This document shows positions 1-5,603 of a DNA stretch of 5,603 nt, one piece after another. The translations under genes were made by a program, and so were the position numbers. Position 1 is the first letter of the stretch. Each line of letters begins with the position of its first letter. This DNA is from Pollutibacter sp044353505 (GTDB lineage Bacteria > Bacteroidota > Bacteroidia > Chitinophagales > Chitinophagaceae). The DNA lies in NCBI GenBank assembly GCA_044353505.1, contig JBILBU010000070.1, positions 1 through 5,603 on the forward strand. The letters are read 5' to 3'. The notes under the pieces are model-generated. The model did no database searches, was not told where the DNA came from, and saw only the letters and a program-made list of their open reading frames with translations.

Positions 1-510
1 TTAGATTCTGACGGCGATGGCATTCCAGATGCAGTTGAAAAAGGGCCAAACGGCGCAACACCAGTTGACACGGATGGCGATGGTATTCCAGATTACAGAG
101 ATTTAGATTCTGATGGCGATGGTATTCCAGATTCAGTTGAAAAAGGACCAAACGGAGCAACACCAGTTGACACGGATGGCGATGGTATTCCAGATTACAG
201 AGATTTAGATTCTGATGGCGATGGTATTCCAGATGCAGTAGAGAAAGGACCAAACGGTGCAACACCAGTTGACACGGATGGCGATGGTATTCCAGATTAC
301 AGAGATTTAGATTCTGATGGCGATGGTATTCCAGATGCAGTAGAGAAAGGACCAAACGGTGCAACACCAGTTGACACAGATGGTGACGGAACACCAGATT
401 TCCGGGATCTGGACAGCGACAATGATGGCATACCTGATGTAGATGAAGCAGGCGACGATCCCCAGAATCCGATTGATACGGATAAGGATGGGCTTCCTGA
501 TTATCGGGAT
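1..510 (+). repeat. Five tandem 102-bp (34-aa) repeats encoding TSP3-like calcium loops
   Basis: The copies are 1-102, 103-204, 205-306, 307-408 and 409-510; a sixth half copy follows at 511-546. Each unit encodes a 21-residue part (LDSDGDGIPDAVEKGPNGATPV-like) and a 13-residue part (DTDGDGIPDYRD-like), each with one 12-residue acidic loop ending in E or D. By eye, copies 1 and 2 differ at five bases (four silent) and copies 2 and 3 at four (three silent). Copies 3 and 4 are identical for their first 71 bases. From base 378 onward the sequence is clearly diverged while the protein pattern is kept. The array reaches the window's left edge in phase, so more copies are likely upstream. Confidence 0.96.
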
Positions 511-1296
511 ATAGATAGCAATAGTGATGGGATAAATGACAATGAGACATTATTGGTTTCGAAGTCCTCAACCAAGCCCAAACTTCAGTCAGACGGAAGC
601 TTCACAATGAACTATACTATTAAGTTGCGAAATGCGAGGAAAGAGCCTTTGACAAACATTCAAGTTGCGGACGATCTTACACGAGTATTTCCTTCTCCTG
701 TTTTGTTCCAGGTTACGAATGTTGCAGTGAGTGGCGGCTTAAGCAAAACCCTAAACTATAATGGCAGATCTGTCATAGATCTTTTGAGTACCACATCAAG
801 TACCTTGGGCGCCTATGGGCTGGATAGTATTGTGATTGGTTTGAGGATTGAGCCCAACGGTTATACCGGCGTTTTGAATAACATTGCGAATGCTACTGCT
901 ACAACCAAATGGGGTTCTGTCAACAGACAATCGATCGATTTGAACAGGTCTGGTGGAAGGATTACAGGCTCTGGAGTTCCAACAAACGATGTATTGCCTG
1001 ACGCAGGAATTATTATCACAGATATTCTTACACCCGATGGCGATGGTTATAATGATAAATGGATAATTGTTTATCCAAAAACCAAAACAATTGGTGTAAC
1101 AATATTCAATCGCTGGGGGCAGATTGTTTATGCCAATGCAAATTATCGCAATGACTTTAATGGCACAGGCAGGGGTAATTTCCTTGGAAAAGAGTTGCCT
1201 CATGGAACCTATTTCTATCTTGTAGATATAACGGATATGGCGTCTGGGGAGAAACAAGTTAGAAGGGGTTATCTGACTTTGAGAAGGGATCATTAA
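1..1296 (+). CDS. T9SS-exported surface protein with TSP3-like calcium-binding repeats and a CHU_C type B sorting domain (5' partial)
   Basis: The frame is open from base 1 to the TAA at 1294-1296, giving 431 visible residues; the start and signal peptide lie upstream. Residues 1-184 are TSP3-like repeats with eleven D-x-(D/N)-x-D-G-x-x-D loops (e.g. DSDGDGIPD, DTDGDGIPD), expected to bind calcium and form a stiff stalk. Residues of about 186-320 look like a DUF11-type beta-sandwich (FTMNYTIKLRNARKEPLTNI, then VADDL). Residues of about 338-429 are the CHU_C/type B T9SS sorting domain: ILTPDGDGYND, VTIFNRWGQIVY, LPHGTYFYLVDI and a final YLTLRR strand. Known for the family: such proteins cross the outer membrane through the T9SS and stay on the surface or are released. 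A TTG at 553 could be taken as a start, but it lies inside the continuous reading frame and should not be used. The gene is followed after 23 bp by a PorP/SprF partner gene. The binding target of the protein is not visible. Confidence 0.93.
   Translation, partial: LDSDGDGIPDAVEKGPNGATPVDTDGDGIPDYRDLDSDGDGIPDSVEKGPNGATPVDTDGDGIPDYRDLDSDGDGIPDAVEKGPNGATPVDTDGDGIPDYRDLDSDGDGIPDAVEKGPNGATPVDTDGDGTPDFRDLDSDNDGIPDVDEAGDDPQNPIDTDKDGLPDYRDIDSNSDGINDNETLLVSKSSTKPKLQSDGSFTMNYTIKLRNARKEPLTNIQVADDLTRVFPSPVLFQVTNVAVSGGLSKTLNYNGRSVIDLLSTTSSTLGAYGLDSIVIGLRIEPNGYTGVLNNIANATATTKWGSVNRQSIDLNRSGGRITGSGVPTNDVLPDAGIIITDILTPDGDGYNDKWIIVYPKTKTIGVTIFNRWGQIVYANANYRNDFNGTGRGNFLGKELPHGTYFYLVDITDMASGEKQVRRGYLTLRRDH
1012..1287 (+). 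other. CHU_C / type B T9SS C-terminal sorting domain (within the first CDS)
   Basis: This roughly 92-residue segment carries the landmarks of the gliding motility-associated C-terminal family: an opening ILTPDGDGYNDKW (usual form: SPNGDGxND), a central strand VTIFNRWGQIVY, an NDFNG turn, LPHGTYFYLVDI, and a closing strand GYLTLRR just before the stop. In the family this domain is the export signal read by the T9SS, and type B domains are often paired with an adjacent PorP/SprF gene, as here. Confidence 0.92.
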
Positions 1297-1319
1297 GCAG
1301 AATAAAAAGAAGAACAAGA

Positions 1320-2237
1320 ATGAAAAAGACTCTATCCTTATTTGTACTGGTGATATTTGTGTCAAGTAGTGTTTTTGCCCAGCAAATTCCTCGTTACTCT
1401 CAGTACATGTTCAACATGTTAAATATTAATCCTGCATATGCAGGGAATCGAGATGTGACGAACATAAATATGTTAATCAGACGACAGTGGGTCAATTTTC
1501 CTGGAGCGCCATTTTCAGGAAGTGCCACGTATGATAAGCGAATAAGTGGTTCAAACAACAGTTTCGGTGGCCAGATTTATTCTGACAGGATTGGTATTGA
1601 ACAAACAAATGGTATTCAAGGTTTTTATTCTTTTACAGCGCCATTTGAGAATTCCAGTCTTGCTATTGGAACCAGCATTGGCATTTTGAATTATAACATC
1701 AATTATGCCAGGTCAAATCCATTTGATGTTGGAGATCCAAATTTACAATTAGCTATTAATGGTTTTTTGCCATCTGCCGGACTGGGCATGCTCTATTCAC
1801 GAGAACGCTGGTATCTTGGATTTTCTGCACCCGCTTTGTTGAAGACAAAAATCAATTCAAATAATCAATCTGTGATACGTCAGGCACGTGCAGATGGTCA
1901 TTTTTTCCTTACAGGCGGTTATATAATGCCCATATCTGAAATGTTTACGGTTAAGCCCTCTTTTTTACTCAAAGCAGTATCTGGAGCTCCTATTCAGGCA
2001 GATTTGAATGCCAATATTTGGTACGGAGACCTGCTGGGTGCAGGGGTGAGTTATCGCCACAAGGAGTCTTTGGTTGGAATGCTCGAGCTTCAAGTGAGCC
2101 CATTGCTGAGAATTGGCTATTCTTATGACCATACCACTTCAAAGCTTATTTTTTACAATAGTGGGACCCACGAAATCATGCTTCGCATGGAATTGGGTGG
2201 AAGTATCAAAGCAATCACATCACCAAGATATTATTAA
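1320..2237 (+). CDS. PorP/SprF-family type IX secretion outer-membrane protein
   Basis: This 305-residue protein begins with a signal peptide (MKKTLSLFVLVIFVSSSVFA, likely cut before QQIPRY). Right after it come the family landmarks: QYMFNMLNINPAYAG (residues 28-42) and RRQWVNFPGAP (54-64). The remainder alternates short polar and aromatic strands typical of an outer-membrane beta-barrel and ends with LRIGYSYDH and a strand IMLRMELG near the C-terminus. Length matches the usual 300-350 residues. Known: SprF of F. johnsoniae is needed to secrete the adhesin SprB encoded just upstream, and PorP is a T9SS component in Porphyromonas gingivalis. Inference: this copy serves the upstream CHU_C protein. 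The ATG at 1320 is preceded by a purine-rich AAAAAGAAGAACAAGA stretch, and the 23-bp spacing indicates one operon. Many paralogues exist per genome, so a specific symbol is not justified. Confidence 0.94.
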   Translation: MKKTLSLFVLVIFVSSSVFAQQIPRYSQYMFNMLNINPAYAGNRDVTNINMLIRRQWVNFPGAPFSGSATYDKRISGSNNSFGGQIYSDRIGIEQTNGIQGFYSFTAPFENSSLAIGTSIGILNYNINYARSNPFDVGDPNLQLAINGFLPSAGLGMLYSRERWYLGFSAPALLKTKINSNNQSVIRQARADGHFFLTGGYIMPISEMFTVKPSFLLKAVSGAPIQADLNANIWYGDLLGAGVSYRHKESLVGMLELQVSPLLRIGYSYDHTTSKLIFYNSGTHEIMLRMELGGSIKAITSPRYY

Positions 2238-2239
2238 AT

Positions 2240-4429
2240 ATGAAATCTACATTCCAAAAAGTTTTATATACTTTGTTGATCCTATCTGTGATGGTTTTCA
2301 AGGCAGATGCTCAGATAGCCATGAAGCAATTATTGTCTAAAGGACTAGGGTCGTATAAAAAGCTTCAATTTACAACTGCTGCCAGATTGCTTGAGCAGTA
2401 TATCAGCAAGATGGACAGTACAGATTTTGAAATAACACGCGATTTGGACAAAGATGATTTGTCTATCATGATCGCAGATTGTTATTGGCGTCAACGTGAT
2501 TATGTAAAATCAAAGTTTTGGTACAACACTATTCCAGAGTCTTTAGTAGCAGTCAATGAAATTGTTCGTCTACGTAAGGGGGAGTTATTGGCAATGCAAG
2601 AGAATTATGGATTGGCGGCACAATATTTAGCATCTGTGCGTGGTTATACCCCCAAGGCAAGTGGTTATGCCCATGTAGCAAGGATGAGCAGAGACTCGGG
2701 AGATTGGAAATTAGCTTATTTAAGGATGAACTCAAAGGAGTATAGAGAGTTTTCGCCCTTGCTTATAGAGAATAGGCTTTATTGGAGTACGAATGAACGA
2801 AAGACTGAGTTTTTGCCGAAGTTTTTTGGATGGGACGGTTTCAGGTATGCGCATGTACTGCATTTGAATGATACCTCCTACGCACCAATTACCTCAATGC
2901 CCCAAAAATATACATTGGAAACCCCTGCTTTGAAGAGTGCTTTGGCTTCAACTTTGGCAAAACATTTTGCGGGATCCGATAATAGTTTGCTTTCTCTTCC
3001 GAAAGTATTTTCTTCAAAAAAGATGCAGAATCGGAAGTATGTTTTGAAAGAAGCCGAATCTCTAGGCGGGGTAAAGAAAATGAAGTACAATGTTGCCCAC
3101 ACCTCATACAGTGCGGTAACTAACAAAATCTACCTTAGTGTAAACAGTCCACAACCAGTTGGACAAGAAAAAGTGAGATTGTTGACTATCATGGAAGGGG
3201 ATTTTGATAAGGAGGATGTGACCAATAAAAAAATCCTAAACCTAGGTTTAAATGGCTACTCTACCATGCATCCAGCCATACATCCTAATGGCAACTTATT
3301 GGTTTTCAGCGCCGACTTCCCAGGTGGGCGCGGGGGGTACGATTTGTACTATACGGTTAAGGATGAAGCAGGAACTTGGTCGCTTCCAATTGCACTCACT
3401 GCGATAAATACCATTGGTAATGAGGTTTTTGCCCGATTCAGTGAAAGCGGTGATCTTTATTTTAGCTCTGATGGTATGGTTGGTGTAGGAGGATTGGATA
3501 TTTATCGTGCATTGATTGATGTTAATCTTGCTAAAACTACCATAGAGCATTTGCCAATACCGGTAAATTCCCCTTACGATGATTTTGGCTGGACAGAGAC
3601 TGCCGATATGTCTATAGGTTACTTTACCAGCGATCGATATGGATCAGATGATATTTTTTCATTTGAGTTTAAGCCATTGAATGTAAAGTTATCTGGTTCG
3701 GCATTAAAAAATATTGATGGATTGAGGACTGCTGGGGTGAAAGTGACCCTATTAGAAATTATGGAAGATGGAAAAGAGGTGGTTGTTAAGGTTGATACGA
3801 CCGATAATGTTGGAAACTATAGTTTTTATGTGAGGCCTAATCGGCAATACAAGCTTCTTTATGAATATGATGGATATTCTGAAGGAGTTCAAACTGTCTC
3901 TACATCTGTTGGAAAGGCTATCGATATGGATATTGTTTCTGTTGGCAAGCCAAGGGCTAAACCTGGTGAAGCGGATAGCAAAATTGCAAGGCTTGAAACG
4001 AATAATATTTACGCCGGTAATCAAAATGCCATTATTGATCAAGGAGTCCAAAGACCCGATCTTGAAAACTGGATAAAAGGGGCATTGATGACATATATTG
4101 TTCACCATGATTTTGACAAGGTCACTATAATAAAAAAGGATCAACATATTATTAAGGATGTTCAAAAACTCCTTAAAGCTAATCCGGGATACTCTTTGAG
4201 GGTTGTTTCCGCTACAGACTGTATGGGTTCAGAAGAGTATAACAACATCCTATCCCAGAATCGATCTGAATTTGTGGGCTCACTTTTTGTTCGAAAAGTT
4301 CGGAATTCTATAAGCAAATATTGGGTGGGCAAACGACAGTTGCTAATACCTTGTGATACTTATGAGTTCAATGTAGCAAGGCAGCTGGAGAATAGATATT
4401 CATATTTAATCGTAGTTAAAAACGACTAA
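2240..4429 (+). CDS. PorE-like PD40 / OmpA-domain protein of a T9SS-associated operon
   Basis: This 729-residue protein has a signal peptide (residues 1-24, cleavage likely after KADA before QIAM) with no lipobox cysteine. Residues of about 30-170 are helical and TPR-like. PD40/beta-propeller blades follow at about 344-372 (HPAIHPNGNLLVFSAD, then GGYDLYY), 394-424 (FSESGDLYFSSDG, then GGLDIYR) and 445-478 (GYFTSDRYGSDDIFSF). About 480-565 resembles a carboxypeptidase-regulatory fold (GVKVTLLE, NVGNYSFYV). About 615-728 is an OmpA C-terminal domain: FDKVTI, TDCMGSEEYN, LSQNR. Asp660 and Arg675 align with the residues that bind diaminopimelate of peptidoglycan in OmpA. The order TPR, propeller, CRD, OmpA is that of PorE of P. 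gingivalis. Inference: it anchors the neighbouring PorP/SprF-like complex to the cell wall. The ATG lies 2 bp after the upstream stop with no Shine-Dalgarno sequence, so translational coupling is likely. Confidence 0.88.
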   Translation: MKSTFQKVLYTLLILSVMVFKADAQIAMKQLLSKGLGSYKKLQFTTAARLLEQYISKMDSTDFEITRDLDKDDLSIMIADCYWRQRDYVKSKFWYNTIPESLVAVNEIVRLRKGELLAMQENYGLAAQYLASVRGYTPKASGYAHVARMSRDSGDWKLAYLRMNSKEYREFSPLLIENRLYWSTNERKTEFLPKFFGWDGFRYAHVLHLNDTSYAPITSMPQKYTLETPALKSALASTLAKHFAGSDNSLLSLPKVFSSKKMQNRKYVLKEAESLGGVKKMKYNVAHTSYSAVTNKIYLSVNSPQPVGQEKVRLLTIMEGDFDKEDVTNKKILNLGLNGYSTMHPAIHPNGNLLVFSADFPGGRGGYDLYYTVKDEAGTWSLPIALTAINTIGNEVFARFSESGDLYFSSDGMVGVGGLDIYRALIDVNLAKTTIEHLPIPVNSPYDDFGWTETADMSIGYFTSDRYGSDDIFSFEFKPLNVKLSGSALKNIDGLRTAGVKVTLLEIMEDGKEVVVKVDTTDNVGNYSFYVRPNRQYKLLYEYDGYSEGVQTVSTSVGKAIDMDIVSVGKPRAKPGEADSKIARLETNNIYAGNQNAIIDQGVQRPDLENWIKGALMTYIVHHDFDKVTIIKKDQHIIKDVQKLLKANPGYSLRVVSATDCMGSEEYNNILSQNRSEFVGSLFVRKVRNSISKYWVGKRQLLIPCDTYEFNVARQLENRYSYLIVVKND

Positions 4430-4736
4430 GTTTTCTTTAAAAATCAATTCCTTTTTTGCTTTTTCCATTTATTCTTTTTGCCAATATCAGATTAGATTTA
4501 AGAGCAATAGAATAACATCCATATTGCTTGTCGCAATCTTTAAACGTATATATATTAATCTTCACTATTCATTTATCACACGTATCAATTTTGCTACATG
4601 TTTACTATTTCTTATGTACATGCGAAAAAATACTATTTCTTTGCTTGGTTGAGTTAATTCCAAATGAATCGCTGCCCTCAAATTCTCTATCAACTGATTC
4701 GTATTCGCTCCTTTAGGACTACCAAACCCAAACTTT
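4430..4736. other. AT-rich intergenic stretch, no supported gene
   Basis: About 300 bases between the PorE-like stop and the terminator stem hold no reading frame with a plausible start and protein-like composition. The longest one (TTG at 4528, 62 codons) is a low-complexity translation of AT-rich DNA. I see an 11-bp direct repeat TACTATTTCTT at 4603-4613 and 4631-4641, and a small hairpin ATTGC-TTGTC-GCAAT at 4523-4537. Because the only good terminator is at its far end, the stretch is either a long 3' untranslated region of the operon or contains a small RNA; the sequence alone does not decide. Confidence 0.6.
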
Positions 4737-4770
4737 GGTCAATCTTCACAGATTGACCGTTTTTGTTTTC
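4737..4770 (+). terminator. Rho-independent terminator
   Basis: A perfect 8-bp stem GGTCAATC (4737-4744) and GATTGACC (4751-4758) closes a 6-base loop TTCACA and is followed directly by GTTTTTGTTTTC (4759-4770). One more U-G pair (4736/4759) may extend the stem. The T-rich side is downstream only on the + strand, so it works for rightward transcription. It lies about 307 bp after the PorE-like stop and 66 bp before the esterase start, and separates the two transcription units. Confidence 0.85.
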
Positions 4771-4823
4771 TTCCTGAACATGTACCCGATATGTTTAAAG
4801 ATTTAGTATTATTGTTTGACCTG

Positions 4824-4836
4824 AAAAGGATTAAAT
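4824..4836 (+). promoter_or_regulatory. Shine-Dalgarno-like ribosome binding site for the esterase
   Basis: AAAAGGA (4824-4830) sits six bases before the ATG at 4837 and could pair with the 16S anti-Shine-Dalgarno. This is notable only because Bacteroidota genes usually rely on A/T-rich leaders, and the PorE-like gene in this window has no such motif. It supports the chosen start. Confidence 0.5.
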
Positions 4837-5603
4837 ATGAAGAGATATTTTATAGTGTCTATTCGTCTCGTTTTATCTATTGTACTTATCCTTTCTTTCC
4901 TGACGGGATTTGCACATTCGTATAGCCTAACTCAGTTCATCGATACCACCAAGATCAAAGTATTCATTTTAGCCGGGCAGTCTAACGCTGTTGGCTACAA
5001 TGATTTTAAAGAATATGCCGGCGATTCTAATGCGTTACTTCAACATATCGCTGCATTGCGTCATGTCAGATTCTGGCCTGGGAGTAATTCACGCAAAGAA
5101 TTACAGAACAAATGGAATGCACTTCATATAGGCGCCTCTGACATTTCTTCAGATGATCCATTTAAGCAGAGCTTTGGTCCCGAGATCGGAATGGCAATGA
5201 CCTTGGCCAATGCATTGCCTGATGAAAAAATAGCGATTATCAAATTTGCAGCCGGCGGAACAGGGATTGCAAGAAGTGAAGACTATTTCAACTATATTCC
5301 TGCACTCAATGGATTTGATGATAAAGGAGTGAACTGGCATCCGCCATCTGATAACAAGCAATCAGGGTCCTTATATCTAGCCCTGATTGATAATATCAAA
5401 AAAGCGCTGGCAAGTTTAGAAAATGCAAATCAGCAGTATGAGATCTGTGGCTTCTTATGGATGCAGGGAGAACATGAGTCAGGGATAAGTAAAAAGATGG
5501 CTGAAGATTATGGCTCATTACTTTCAACTTTTCGCATGGCTGTCAGAAAAGACTTGAATTTAAAAAAACTTCCTTTTGTCGTGGGGGAGATCAATTCTCA
5601 TAC
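4837..5603 (+). CDS. Secreted SASA/CE6-type carbohydrate O-acetylesterase (3' partial)
   Basis: The frame is open from ATG 4837 to the end of the window (255 codons visible). Residues 1-28 form a signal peptide (MKRY, a hydrophobic core, then GFAHS). The mature part shows the landmarks of the SASA/DUF303 family, which includes carbohydrate esterase family 6 acetylxylan esterases and sialate O-acetylesterase-like proteins: VFILAGQSNAVG (42-53) with Ser49 as expected nucleophile, FGPEIGMA (113-120), IIKFAAGGTGIA (134-145), GFLWMQGEHES (205-215) with the conserved QGE, and FVVGEIN (247-253). The family's catalytic His near the C-terminus would fall beyond the window. Typical length is about 270-300 residues plus signal, so most of the domain is present. 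Expected role: removing acetyl groups from plant or host polysaccharides outside the cytoplasm; xylan versus sialic acid cannot be decided. A terminator upstream makes it a separate unit from the T9SS genes; its partners lie to the right. Confidence 0.9.
   Translation, partial: MKRYFIVSIRLVLSIVLILSFLTGFAHSYSLTQFIDTTKIKVFILAGQSNAVGYNDFKEYAGDSNALLQHIAALRHVRFWPGSNSRKELQNKWNALHIGASDISSDDPFKQSFGPEIGMAMTLANALPDEKIAIIKFAAGGTGIARSEDYFNYIPALNGFDDKGVNWHPPSDNKQSGSLYLALIDNIKKALASLENANQQYEICGFLWMQGEHESGISKKMAEDYGSLLSTFRMAVRKDLNLKKLPFVVGEINSH

Noticed and set aside
1..510. CRISPR array
   Set aside because: The 102-bp repeats are contiguous with no unique spacers, keep one open reading frame and vary mainly at silent sites, so they are coding repeats.
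796..1365. Minus-strand open frame of 189 codons
   Set aside because: It is antisense to the CHU_C domain and the start of the PorP/SprF gene, both strongly supported. Its translation is low-complexity and has no recognisable domain.
2113..2340. Plus-strand frame spanning the PorP/PorE-like junction
   Set aside because: It overlaps the ends of two well-supported genes in another frame and has no protein-family features.
3752..4165. Minus-strand open frame of 137 codons
   Set aside because: It lies opposite the CRD and OmpA region of the PorE-like gene, is rich in Ile and Asn as expected of antisense AT-rich DNA, and resembles no family I know.
4419..4434. Possible terminator at the PorE-like stop (AAAAC-GACTAA-GTTTT)
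   Set aside because: The stem is five pairs, four of them A-T, and overlaps the last codons; too weak for a terminator.
4528..4716. 62-codon frame starting at TTG in the intergenic stretch
   Set aside because: It has a rare start, no ribosome binding site and a composition that simply reflects AT-rich DNA; no family resemblance.
4809..4818. Possible Bacteroidota -7 box for the esterase (TATTGTTTG)
   Set aside because: The spacing between TA and TTTG is three bases instead of two and no TTG lies at the -33 position, so it does not meet the consensus.

Overview
The window looks like a piece of a Bacteroidota chromosome, probably Sphingobacteriia/Cytophagia-like (for example a Pedobacter or Sphingobacterium relative). 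That placement is inference. It rests on three protein families that are nearly exclusive to the phylum: a type B type IX secretion system (T9SS) C-terminal sorting domain (CHU_C, 'gliding motility-associated C-terminal domain'), a PorP/SprF-family outer-membrane protein, and a PorE-like protein with PD40 and OmpA domains. The AT-rich spacers and mostly A/T-rich, Shine-Dalgarno-poor start regions also fit. All genes are on the + strand.

Layout. (1) Bases 1-1296 are the 3' end of a large surface or secreted protein whose start lies upstream. It has a calcium-binding thrombospondin type 3-like repeat region (five 102-bp tandem copies plus a half copy), then a DUF11-like beta-sandwich, then the CHU_C sorting domain. 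(2) After 23 bp comes a 305-aa PorP/SprF-like protein (1320-2237). (3) After only 2 bp comes a 729-aa PorE-like lipid-free periplasmic/outer-membrane-associated protein (2240-4429) with an N-terminal helical TPR-like part, a PD40 beta-propeller, a carboxypeptidase-regulatory-like fold and an OmpA-type peptidoglycan-binding domain. (4) A 407-bp AT-rich spacer follows, with no convincing gene but a clear rho-independent terminator at 4737-4770. (5) From 4837 to the window end runs the 5' part of a secreted SASA/CE6-type carbohydrate O-acetylesterase with its GQSN nucleophile motif. It continues beyond the window.

The first three genes form an apparent operon. By analogy with sprB-sprF of Flavobacterium johnsoniae, the simplest reading is a cargo-plus-partner module: the repeat protein is exported by the T9SS, the PorP/SprF-like protein is its dedicated outer-membrane partner, and the PorE-like protein may link that complex to peptidoglycan. 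The esterase is a separate transcription unit, probably part of polysaccharide degradation.

I do not see a wholly new system. The points most worth a second look are the recently homogenised 102-bp repeats with a sharp codon-usage seam, the dedicated export module, the unusual OmpA motif, and the terminator with a competing upstream hairpin.
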